Assembly (NCBI GenBank): GCA_905201175.1
Contig: CAJKNC010000097.1
Span: 1-5,720, forward strand
Length of the DNA stretch: 5,720 bases
Reading direction: 5' to 3'
Source of the DNA: an uncultured Succinatimonas sp.
GTDB lineage: Bacteria > Pseudomonadota > Gammaproteobacteria > Enterobacterales > Succinivibrionaceae
Shown here: piece by piece, positions 1-5,705 of the stretch
How the letters are laid out: the number at the start of each line of letters is the position of its first letter
How positions within the stretch are numbered: position 1 is the stretch's first letter
Position numbers and translations under genes: made by a program
Notes under the pieces: generated by a model
Databases searched by the model: none
What the model saw: only the letters and a program-made list of their open reading frames with translations
Told to the model about the DNA's origin: nothing

Positions 1-497
1 CTGCCTCTAATAGTTAAAATCTCTGAATCTGACAAATTAGCTAATATACTTTGTCCTATTGCTAAGCAATGAGCACTAACTATAGTGCCTGCATTTATAA
101 ATGTATTATCAATATTTTTATTATCTGTCGTATAGATAATAATAATTTTTTGTTCTCCTTTTGTTTCTAAAAAAGGAATAGCAAAATAAAAATTTTGGTG
201 AAAATACTCGCTAAGAGGATCTAAAGCTTGTTTAGCAGCTGTGCATAAAGGCATTTTTGACAATACTTCAGCACCTACGAAATAAAATTTAAGACCTAAT
301 CCATATGCTTTTGTTTGCGGATTTTGAAAAATAAAACCACGATCTTTTAAGGTATTTAATATTCTGAAAGTTCCGCTTTTAACAAGGTTAAGTTTTCGAC
401 TAATTTCAGTCACACCCATTTCTTTTTGTTCATTTACAAACAGTTCAATTATATCGAAAGCTTTATTTAATAAATTTATGTTTGAATTATCAGCCAT
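1..497 (-). CDS. IclR-family transcriptional regulator, N-terminal part (cut by window edge)
   Basis: Reading the - strand from the ATG at 497-495 gives 165 uninterrupted codons that run off the left edge, so the C-terminal part (roughly 90 residues of a usual 250-265) is outside the window. Residues 6-65 look like the IclR winged helix-turn-helix: GVTEISRKLNLVKSGTFRIL (28-47) is the HTH, followed by NTLKDRGFI and the wing ending in YGLGLKFYFVG (65-75). From about residue 80 the effector-binding domain begins, and AHCLAIGQSILANL (142-155) matches the family's usual AHCTAxGKAxLAxL segment. AGGGA at 505-509 lies 7 nt before the ATG and supports this start. The gene is divergent from the TRAP operon, the standard arrangement for a local regulator. 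I infer that it controls the operon and itself through the inverted repeats at 545-565 and 670-688. Family assignment is firm; ligand and sign of regulation are inferred. Confidence 0.93.
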   Translation of the reverse strand, partial: MADNSNINLLNKAFDIIELFVNEQKEMGVTEISRKLNLVKSGTFRILNTLKDRGFIFQNPQTKAYGLGLKFYFVGAEVLSKMPLCTAAKQALDPLSEYFHQNFYFAIPFLETKGEQKIIIIYTTDNKNIDNTFINAGTIVSAHCLAIGQSILANLSDSEILTIRG

Positions 498-527
498 TTT
501 TTTATCCCTATTTTTGTTCTTATTTTT

Positions 528-536
528 ATTTTATCA
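528..536 (-). promoter_or_regulatory. Possible extended -10 promoter for the iclR-family gene
   Basis: Read on the - strand, positions 536 to 528 give TGATAAAAT, which fits an extended -10 (TGn plus a hexamer one base off TATAAT). It lies about 30 nt upstream of the regulator's start codon at 497. I see no good -35 at 16-18 bp spacing; that space is occupied by the inverted repeat at 545-565, which would suit autorepression. This rests on motif inspection only. Confidence 0.35.
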
Positions 537-544
537 CATTTATT

Positions 545-565
545 TTGTTTCATTAGATGGAACAA
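545..565. promoter_or_regulatory. Probable IclR-type operator O1 (iclR-proximal)
   Basis: The arms TTGTTTCAT (545-553) and ATGGAACAA (557-565) are inverted repeats with a single mismatch around a 3-nt centre (TAG). The inner 8-3-8 core matches the second repeat at 670-688 in geometry and in the TGTTYCA/TGGAACA half-sites. It overlaps where the -35 of the divergent regulator would lie, so it is a good candidate for autoregulation. IclR-family proteins commonly bind short imperfect palindromes in such divergent regions; assignment to this regulator is inference. Confidence 0.7.
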
Positions 566-574
566 TTTCTTAAT

Positions 575-596
575 AAATACGATATATATCGCATTT
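575..596. promoter_or_regulatory. AT-rich 22-bp palindrome, possible additional regulator site
   Basis: The sequence has a perfect 12-bp core, CGATATATATCG (580-591), that extends to 11-nt arms (575-585 and 586-596) with only one mismatched pair (579/592). It does not share the TGGAACA half-site of the two flanking repeats, so if it is functional it should bind a different protein or act as a flexible or melted AT-rich element. AT-rich DNA produces TA-type palindromes by chance, but the CG pairs and the long extension make this one more notable than background. Confidence 0.35.
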
Positions 597-599
597 TAT

Positions 600-621
600 T
601 TTTGTGATCTGCTTAGCATAT
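600..621 (+). promoter_or_regulatory. Weak CRP-like site
   Basis: TGTGATCT (603-610) is a perfect left half of the E. coli CRP consensus (TGTGA plus the next bases). The right half, TAGCAT (614-619), matches poorly; by hand count about 13 of 22 positions agree with the symmetric consensus. Its centre (about 610.5) is roughly 60 bp upstream of the transcription start expected from the -10 at 661-666, a position compatible with class I activation. Catabolite control would make sense for a sugar or sugar-acid operon, but the match is marginal and assumes a CRP-type regulator in this organism. Confidence 0.25.
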
Positions 622-660
622 ATAACATATAGGCCACAGTTTTTAATTTTTTAATACTAA

Positions 661-666
661 TATTAT
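661..666 (+). promoter_or_regulatory. Candidate -10 of the TRAP operon promoter
   Basis: TATTAT differs from TATAAT at one position and lies about 50 nt upstream of the dctP start codon. The predicted transcription start would fall near 672-674, inside the inverted repeat at 670-688, so a bound repressor would block initiation. No convincing -35 is present at the correct spacing (637-643 reads CAGTTTT), which suits a promoter needing an activator. Other TA-rich hexamers such as TATAAC at 621-626 are possible. Confidence 0.35.
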
Positions 667-669
667 AGA

Positions 670-688
670 TGTTCCACTGAGTGGAACA
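670..688. promoter_or_regulatory. Probable IclR-type operator O2 (operon-proximal)
   Basis: This is a perfect inverted repeat: TGTTCCAC (670-677), spacer TGA, GTGGAACA (681-688). It has the same 8-3-8 layout and half-site as the repeat at 545-565. It lies just downstream of the candidate -10 and ends 13 nt before the dctP Shine-Dalgarno, the position expected for a repressor operator over the transcription start. Recognition by the adjacent IclR-family protein is inferred from position and from the repeat being found at both divergent promoters. Confidence 0.75.
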
Positions 689-701
689 AATTATTTCTAA
701 T

Positions 702-707
702 AAGGAG
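702..707 (+). promoter_or_regulatory. Ribosome binding site of dctP
   Basis: AAGGAG with an 8-nt spacer to the ATG at 716. It fixes the start of the binding protein and agrees with the signal peptide beginning at that Met. Confidence 0.8.
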
Positions 708-715
708 CAAAATAT

Positions 716-1747
716 ATGGGTAAATTTTCAAAGGCTGTTAAAGGTATTGCCGCTTTAGCCACTATCGGTGCTTGTAGTTGTGCTTTTGCATTACAAGCCC
801 CTACTTTTAATAAACCAATAGCATCAAATAAAGCAAAGGCTGAATATACAATGAATATCGGGCATGTTGCTGGCGCAGAACATCCCATCAATATTGCTTT
901 AAAGCAATTTAAAGATAACGTTGAAAAACGTACAAATGGAAAAGTTGCTGTTAATGTTTATGACAGCGGCTCGTTAGGCGGCGAACTTGAAATGCTGGAA
1001 CAGATGAACTTAGGCACACTAGAATCATCTGTAATTATGTCAGGATCTTTCTGGGAACGCTATGATACAGCTGCTAACGTATCATTAATTCCTTTCTTAT
1101 TTGAAAGTTTAGAAGGCGCAAGAAAAGCTTGGAATGGTGAATTTGGTCAAAAATTTGCTAAAGATATTATTGAGCCTAATGGAGCCTACGTTTTGTCTTA
1201 TTGGGAATCCGGTTATCGTCACCTCTCAACAAAGGATAAACCAATTGTAAAACCCGAAGATATGCAAGGCATTAAATTTAGAACTTCCGAAAATGATATG
1301 AAAGTTCAGATGTTTAAAGCCTTTGACGCTAACGTTGTAATGTTGCCTTTCTCAGAATTATTTACTGCTTTGCAGCAAGGCACAGTTTCAGGTCAGGAAA
1401 ATCCCGCAGCAAATATTTTGTCTTCTTCATTATATGAGGTTCAAAAGTACCTGTCTCTTACTGGACATATGTATGACAACTGCGTATTTGGCGTAAATAA
1501 AAAATGGTTTGATGCTTTGCCTTCTGATTTTAAAACTGTAATTAAGGAAGAAGCTGCAAACGCTCGTACTTTAGACTTAGAGCTTTCTGATGAAACAAAA
1601 TTCATCGAAAAACTTAAAGAGAAAGGCATGATTGTCAACGAAGTTGACAAGGAAGCTTTCCGTGCAAAAGTTAAGCCTATTTGGGATAAGTTTAATGCAG
1701 AACACGGTCCTGAGTGGATTGATTTAGCATTGAAATCTCAGAAATAA
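716..1747 (+). CDS. dctP: TRAP transporter substrate-binding protein, DctP family
   Basis: This 343-residue protein captures the substrate outside the inner membrane and delivers it to the DctQM membrane complex. The N-terminus is a signal peptide: basic MGKFSKAVKG, a hydrophobic stretch at about 10-25, and a likely signal peptidase I site after AFA (23-25). Cys20 in IGAC could alternatively be a lipobox cysteine. A flexible A/N/K-rich linker (about 26-42) precedes the fold. The mature part shows DctP hallmarks: GSLGGELEMLEQMNLGTLE (85-103), the segment IKFRTSENDM (186-195) whose Arg189 corresponds to the conserved arginine that pairs with the ligand carboxylate in most TRAP binding proteins, ALQQGTVSGQENP (218-230), and LPSDFKTVIKEEA near the C-terminal domain. 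The retained arginine points to a carboxylated ligand such as a sugar acid. It is first in the operon and 18 nt before dctQ. Family is certain; substrate cannot be read from the sequence. Confidence 0.96.
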   Translation: MGKFSKAVKGIAALATIGACSCAFALQAPTFNKPIASNKAKAEYTMNIGHVAGAEHPINIALKQFKDNVEKRTNGKVAVNVYDSGSLGGELEMLEQMNLGTLESSVIMSGSFWERYDTAANVSLIPFLFESLEGARKAWNGEFGQKFAKDIIEPNGAYVLSYWESGYRHLSTKDKPIVKPEDMQGIKFRTSENDMKVQMFKAFDANVVMLPFSELFTALQQGTVSGQENPAANILSSSLYEVQKYLSLTGHMYDNCVFGVNKKWFDALPSDFKTVIKEEAANARTLDLELSDETKFIEKLKEKGMIVNEVDKEAFRAKVKPIWDKFNAEHGPEWIDLALKSQK

Positions 1748-1765
1748 AATTAAGGGACAAGCGCT

Positions 1766-2236
1766 ATGAAATTTATTGAAATTATTAAAAAGCTTGTAAC
1801 ATGGGTATGTTGCTTTGCGTTAGCTTTAATGGCAAGTATTGTTTTTATTCAGGTTATCAACCGTAACATTGTTGGTGGTTCGTTCAAATGGGTGGAAGAG
1901 TTATCTTCTATGTGTATGATTTGGATAACCTTTTTAGGGGCAGCTTTAGCTACAACTTTAAATGCTCATACTCGTATTGAGCTTTTTGTAGCTTTGCTGC
2001 CGAAGCGCTTGTCTCAAACTATTTTTGCTCTTGGAGATTTAGCGTGCGCTATTTTTTCAATTGCACTTTGCTTTTATTCCTATCCTTTAATTGTAGCTAA
2101 TTTGCATACTATGTCTCCGGCAATGAAACTTCCTTTAGCAATTAACTACATTGTATTTTTCTTCTCTGCTTTTTTAATTTGCATCTTCATGATTTTACGT
2201 GCAATTGAAGATTTTAAAGGAAAAAAGGAGGCTTAA
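1766..2236 (+). CDS. dctQ: TRAP transporter small permease subunit, DctQ family
   Basis: This 156-residue membrane protein has four predicted hydrophobic segments at about 11-30, 49-66, 87-108 and 125-146, the usual DctQ topology and length. Between the first two segments it carries the typical pattern NRNIVGGSFKWVEELSSM (32-49), and the second segment ends in the ALATTLNAHTRIEL region (60-73), whose His68 matches the conserved H of the family. SPAMKLPLAINY (117-128), before the last segment, also resembles the usual DctQ sequence. The protein forms the integral membrane complex with DctM and supports docking of the binding protein. AAGGGA at 1752-1757, 8 nt before the ATG, supports the start. 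The stop codon is only 2 nt from the dctM start, so the two subunits are probably translationally coupled. Confidence 0.94.
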   Translation: MKFIEIIKKLVTWVCCFALALMASIVFIQVINRNIVGGSFKWVEELSSMCMIWITFLGAALATTLNAHTRIELFVALLPKRLSQTIFALGDLACAIFSIALCFYSYPLIVANLHTMSPAMKLPLAINYIVFFFSAFLICIFMILRAIEDFKGKKEA

Positions 2237-2238
2237 TC

Positions 2239-3522
2239 ATGGATCCTATAACTATTATTTTTATTGTCCTAGCCGCCTGCTTAATTTTAGGTGTACCTGT
2301 TGCATTTTCTATTGGTATAAGCGTAATGAGCTTTCTGCTGTATCAGGGCTATCCAGATCCTATGGTAATGGCTCAGCGCATGGTTGATGGTGCAAAATCT
2401 TATACCATGATGGCTTTGCCAATGTTCATTTTTGCTGGTGCTTTAATGACTTATGGCAGTACTCCCAGACTTATGAAGCTTGCAAATATGCTTGTCAGCA
2501 AAGTTCCTGGCGGTCTTGGTGCTGCAACCTTAGTTACATGCGGTTTTTTTGGTGCTGTTTCAGGTTCTGGTGTTGCCTCAACTGCTGCTATTGGCGGCAT
2601 TGTTGGAAAAGAAATGATTAAGCAAGGTTATGGCTTAGGCATTACTGCTGGTATTTTAGCAGGCGGCGGTGTTATGGCTACCTTAATTCCGCCTTCATTG
2701 GTAATGGTTATCTATGCAGGAAGTACTGGCGTATCTGTAGGTGATCTTTTTATTGCAGGAATTGGACCAGGCGTATTCATTATTTTGCTTTTAATTTTAA
2801 TGAATTGTTTGATCGCCAAAAAACGTAATATTGGTTCAGGAGAAAGAATCAACTATACAGCTGGAGATCGCATTAAAATCATTTGCGACGCAATTTTACC
2901 TTTATTCCTGCCCATTTTAATTATTGGCGGAGTTATTTCTGGCTTATTAACTCCTACTGAATCATCAGTTATTGCAACTGTATACGCTTTATTCTTAGCC
3001 ATTTTTGTCTATAAAGAGCTTACATTTAGTAAATTCATGAAGGCAACAACTGAATCTGTAATCACATCTGCAATTATCTTATTTATTATTTCAGCAGCAA
3101 CTCCATTTGGCTGGCTTATGGCTACGCAAAATGTGCCGCAAATGTTTACAGAATCCCTATTAAGCTTTACTACAAACCCTTACATGATTTTAGCCGTATT
3201 TTTTGGCTTATTGTGGATTTTAGGCTGCTTTATGGAAACTATCTGCATCATAATTTTAATTACGCCTATTCTTTTCCCAATTGTTACCTCCATGGGAATG
3301 GATCCTGTTCACTTTGGCGTTGCTATGATGGCCAATTTAGCTGTAGGCGGAATTACACCTCCTTTATCTGTAGGCCTCTTTACTGCATGCAGAATTTTAA
3401 ATTGCAAGATTGAGCAAACCTTTCCTGATGTACTGTACATAGTTTTAGTAATTACTATAGGTGCAGCTTTAACCTTTATATTCCCTGAACTTTCTATGTA
3501 TTTAGTTGAAGTTTTTAGATAA
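2239..3522 (+). CDS. dctM: TRAP transporter large permease subunit, DctM family
   Basis: This 427-residue protein has hydrophobic segments along its whole length, as expected for the multi-spanning ion-coupled permease of TRAP systems, and matches the usual DctM length. Recognisable conserved stretches are MALPMFIFAGALM (58-70), GAVSGSGVASTAAIG (105-119), GGGVMATLIPPSLVMVIYA (142-160), LTPTESSVIATVYALFLA (237-254), and MANLAVGGITPPLSVGLF (364-381). The GSGVAST and ITPP-type motifs lie in the re-entrant hairpin regions that bind substrate and Na+ in characterised TRAP transporters. AAGGAGG at 2225-2231 lies inside the dctQ 3' end, 7 nt before the ATG. The protein is full length without visible frameshift. 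With DctQ it imports the ligand handed over by DctP using a cation gradient; the coupling ion is not readable here. Confidence 0.96.
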   Translation: MDPITIIFIVLAACLILGVPVAFSIGISVMSFLLYQGYPDPMVMAQRMVDGAKSYTMMALPMFIFAGALMTYGSTPRLMKLANMLVSKVPGGLGAATLVTCGFFGAVSGSGVASTAAIGGIVGKEMIKQGYGLGITAGILAGGGVMATLIPPSLVMVIYAGSTGVSVGDLFIAGIGPGVFIILLLILMNCLIAKKRNIGSGERINYTAGDRIKIICDAILPLFLPILIIGGVISGLLTPTESSVIATVYALFLAIFVYKELTFSKFMKATTESVITSAIILFIISAATPFGWLMATQNVPQMFTESLLSFTTNPYMILAVFFGLLWILGCFMETICIIILITPILFPIVTSMGMDPVHFGVAMMANLAVGGITPPLSVGLFTACRILNCKIEQTFPDVLYIVLVITIGAALTFIFPELSMYLVEVFR

Positions 3523-3524
3523 GG
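3521..3524 (+). promoter_or_regulatory. Ribosome binding site choosing the aldolase start
   Basis: AAGG, overlapping the dctM stop codon, lies 8 nt before the ATG at 3533. It favours that start over an in-frame TTG at 3506, which would overlap dctM and add nine residues not expected in the family. The signal is short, so moderate translation is likely, possibly helped by coupling to dctM. Confidence 0.6.
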
Positions 3525-3532
3525 TTTTGATT

Positions 3533-4138
3533 ATGCAATTAGATGAACTTTCTAAAGAAATTGTAAAAATCTGCAAAATTTTAAGACAAACTAAATTGGT
3601 AAACGCTACACACGGAAATGTTTCTGCAAGATTAGGCAATACCATGTTAATTACACCTACAGGAAGTGATTTTGATCTTCTTGATTACAAAGAAATCGTG
3701 CTTATGGATATTCCTACAGGAAAAGTGATTTCTCAAGGAAAACCATCAAAAGAATATGAAATGCATTTACTTGCTTATAGAAAAAGACCTGATATTAGTG
3801 CTGTAATACATGCTCATTGTCCTAAAACGGTAGCTTTAAGTTGTACAGATATTGAAAATATGGATGATATGGTGCCGGCCTACACCCTAGCTTTCGCAAT
3901 ATTTACTAAGCATTTGCCTTTAGTTGGATACTATAAGGCTGGGTCTTTGGAATTGGCTCAAAATGCTACAGACAAACTTATTGATAAAAACGCCGTAGCA
4001 TTAAAACATCATGGCATTATTGTTGTCGCTGATACCTTAATAAAAGCTTTATATAGAGTAGAAGAAATTGAAGAAAATTCTGATATAGCTTTAAGTATAG
4101 GCACTAAATGTCATGCATTGAATCCAGAGAATTTGTAG
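3533..4138 (+). CDS. Class II aldolase/adducin-family enzyme (sugar-phosphate aldolase or decarboxylase)
   Basis: This 201-residue protein has the zinc-dependent class II aldolase fold of L-fuculose-1-phosphate aldolase (FucA) and relatives. Phosphate-binding elements are HGNVSARL (27-34) and TPTG (41-44). The zinc ligands of FucA (His92, His94, His155) correspond to His93 and His95 in HAHC and His160 in KHHG. FucA's catalytic Glu73 corresponds to Glu74 in PSKEYEMH (71-78). L-ribulose-5-phosphate 4-epimerases usually have Asp there, so lyase chemistry is more likely than epimerisation. The PSKE motif and LPLVGYYKAGSLELAQ (128-143) resemble, as I remember it, the YgbL/OtnC branch (3-oxo-tetronate 4-phosphate decarboxylase) more than FucA. 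The start is ATG 3533, giving an N-terminus that aligns with FucA. It lies 10 nt after dctM and 8 nt before the kinase and probably acts on the kinase product in the cytoplasm. Family is firm; exact reaction is open. Confidence 0.9.
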   Translation: MQLDELSKEIVKICKILRQTKLVNATHGNVSARLGNTMLITPTGSDFDLLDYKEIVLMDIPTGKVISQGKPSKEYEMHLLAYRKRPDISAVIHAHCPKTVALSCTDIENMDDMVPAYTLAFAIFTKHLPLVGYYKAGSLELAQNATDKLIDKNAVALKHHGIIVVADTLIKALYRVEEIEENSDIALSIGTKCHALNPENL

Positions 4139-4141
4139 GAG
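4137..4141 (+). promoter_or_regulatory. Ribosome binding site choosing the kinase start
   Basis: AGGAG overlaps the aldolase stop codon and lies 5 nt before the ATG at 4147. It supports that start over the in-frame ATG at 4108, which would overlap the aldolase gene and place 13 extra residues before the usual FGGY N-terminus. Confidence 0.75.
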
Positions 4142-4146
4142 AAAAA

Positions 4147-5667
4147 ATGAATAATACTATCTACAAAGATTTATTGCTGGGAATTGATATTGGCACTACT
4201 GGAGCAAAATGCAGCTTCTACGATTTTAAAGGGCAAAAAATCTCTTCTGGATATCAAGAATACCGAATGATACATCCTAAAGAAGATTGGACAGAACAAG
4301 ATCCTGTAAAATGGTGGACAGCCGTTAAGGAAAATATTCAATTATGCATTGATGTAGATAATATAGATACCAGACGCGTAGCTTGTATCGGCGTAAGCAG
4401 CACTAATGCAGTAATGCTCATGGGTAAAAATAACAAAATTATTTACAATGGCATTGGACTTCATGATCAGCGAGCCGCAGCTCAAGAGGCCTGGTTAAAG
4501 GAACATGTTGGAGATGAGCTTGCTTTTAAAATTACCGGCAATAATATTGTAAAAGGTTCCTTTGCTTTGCCGACATTACGTTGGTTTTTAGATAATAGAC
4601 CAGATCTTATTGATGAGACTGAAAAATTTTTAATACCAAATGGTTTTATTATAAAAAAACTTACAGATGAATATTCTATAGATAAACCACGTAGCGGATT
4701 ATCTTTGATGAATGATCTCAGTAAAGGAGGATGGTCTGATGAGATCATTTCAAAAGCAGAACTTCCAAGAGAAATTCTACCTCCTATATTTAATTCTTAT
4801 GATATTGTAGGAGAAGTTACAAAAAAAGCTGCTAAAGCTACAGGATTATGTGAAGGTACTCCTGTATGTGCTGGTGCTATTGATACAATTTCCGCAACTT
4901 TAGCTTCAGGCGTAGTTGATCCATTAGATGCGGCTATTACCATAGGATCAAGTGGCCGTGTTTGCCAAATAAATAATAAGCCGTATTTTAAAAATAGAGT
5001 GTTATCTACACCATACGCATTTGACGGGCTTTATGCAGCTGTTCAAACAACTGATAACGCTGGTATTTCTTTGAAGTGGTTTAGAGATACTTTTGGCAAA
5101 ATGGTATTTCAAGATGCTTTGAATGCAGGCATTAGCGTATATGAACAAATGAATAGGTTATGTGCAAAATCTCAGCCTAACAATCATTTAATATTTCTTC
5201 CTTATCTTTCAGGAGAAAAAAGTCCAATTTGGGATCCTGATGCTCGCGGGGTTTTCTTTGGTGTTTCTCTTACAACCTCTTATAGTGATTTTATTAGAGC
5301 AATTATGGAAGGAGTAGCTTTTTCAATTCGTCATTGCATTGAAAATCTGCTTAATGACCATGTTGAAAAAGATGAATCTGCTGTACCTATTGGTGGCGGT
5401 ATAGCTAATAGTGATATTTGGTGTCAAATATTTGCTGATATTTTACAAAGAAACGTAATTCAATTAGCACAAGAAGAAACAGAAACTTTAGGAGATATCA
5501 TCATTGCAGCTTCTGCAGTAGGTATTAATGATATTAAGCCAGATTTTGGTAAATCTTTAGCTAAAAAAGGCAAATTAAAAACACCAAATAAAAATTTGAA
5601 AGATTTTTATGAGGAAAAATTTGCAAAATACATTGATTTATATAAATCTATAGCTCACCTATATTAA
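4147..5667 (+). CDS. FGGY-family carbohydrate kinase (xylulokinase-like, substrate unknown)
   Basis: This 506-residue protein has both FGGY kinase domains. The N-terminal domain begins LLGIDIGTTGAK (10-21), the phosphate-1 loop, followed by DWTEQDPVKWW (47-57) and HDQRA (106-110). The catalytic Asp is most likely Asp246 in GAIDTISATLASG (243-255). The phosphate-2 loop is TIGSSGRV (265-272). The C-terminal domain has LPYLSGEKSPIWDPDARGVF (351-370), a xylulokinase-like segment, EGVAFSIRHCIENL (388-401) of the family signature, and the adenosine motif IGGGIANSDIWCQIFADI (415-432). Length is normal for the family and no break is visible. The QMHG motif that contacts the sugar in D-xylulokinases is replaced by STNA/TNAV-type residues (85-89), so xylulose itself is doubtful. 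It should phosphorylate a ketose, polyol or keto-sugar acid in the cytoplasm, feeding the upstream aldolase. It is the last gene, 8 nt after the aldolase and followed by a terminator-like repeat. Confidence 0.92.
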   Translation: MNNTIYKDLLLGIDIGTTGAKCSFYDFKGQKISSGYQEYRMIHPKEDWTEQDPVKWWTAVKENIQLCIDVDNIDTRRVACIGVSSTNAVMLMGKNNKIIYNGIGLHDQRAAAQEAWLKEHVGDELAFKITGNNIVKGSFALPTLRWFLDNRPDLIDETEKFLIPNGFIIKKLTDEYSIDKPRSGLSLMNDLSKGGWSDEIISKAELPREILPPIFNSYDIVGEVTKKAAKATGLCEGTPVCAGAIDTISATLASGVVDPLDAAITIGSSGRVCQINNKPYFKNRVLSTPYAFDGLYAAVQTTDNAGISLKWFRDTFGKMVFQDALNAGISVYEQMNRLCAKSQPNNHLIFLPYLSGEKSPIWDPDARGVFFGVSLTTSYSDFIRAIMEGVAFSIRHCIENLLNDHVEKDESAVPIGGGIANSDIWCQIFADILQRNVIQLAQEETETLGDIIIAASAVGINDIKPDFGKSLAKKGKLKTPNKNLKDFYEEKFAKYIDLYKSIAHLY

Positions 5668-5679
5668 TATATTTTTCAG

Positions 5680-5705
5680 CATCCTCTAAATTAATTTAGA
5701 GGATG
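5680..5705 (+). terminator. Perfect 26-bp inverted repeat, probable operon terminator
   Basis: Arms of 13 nt (CATCCTCTAAATT and its exact complement) begin 12 nt after the kinase stop codon. The innermost pairs must open to form a loop, leaving a stem of about 10-11 bp with a GC-containing base. The following sequence, TAATAATATTTATTT, is U-rich but interrupted, so the U-tract is weaker than in a classical intrinsic terminator. On the opposite strand the hairpin is followed by an A-rich run, which gives no support for termination in that direction. The last 15 bases of the window hold nothing else I can identify. Confidence 0.7.

Noticed and set aside
110..175. Low-complexity T/A-rich run that looks like a terminator tail or intergenic spacer
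   Set aside because: On the - strand it is an uninterrupted part of the regulator's coding sequence (IIIIYTTDNKNI region), so its composition is explained by codons for Ile, Lys and Asn.
697..891. A 64-codon open frame on the - strand over the dctP start
   Set aside because: It lies opposite the signal peptide region of a clear gene, has no ribosome binding site I can see and resembles no family; it is a shadow frame.
2199..2387. A 62-codon frame on the + strand across the dctQ-dctM junction
   Set aside because: It is out of frame with two well-conserved transporter genes, and its translation is not protein-like.
3506..3532. TTG start for the aldolase, overlapping dctM
   Set aside because: ATG 3533 has an AAGG upstream at good spacing and gives an N-terminus that matches FucA-type proteins; the TTG adds nine unneeded residues.
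3533..4138. L-ribulose-5-phosphate 4-epimerase (SgbE/AraD type) identity for the aldolase
   Set aside because: It is attractive because of the yia-like layout, but the position equivalent to FucA Glu73 is Glu rather than the epimerase Asp, and the protein is shorter than AraD-type enzymes.
4108..4146. Upstream ATG for the kinase, overlapping the aldolase end
   Set aside because: The ATG at 4147 has AGGAG just before it and places the phosphate-1 loop at the usual distance from the N-terminus.
4482..4748. An 88-codon open frame on the - strand inside the kinase gene
   Set aside because: It is fully antisense to conserved FGGY kinase sequence and its translation shows no recognisable domain.
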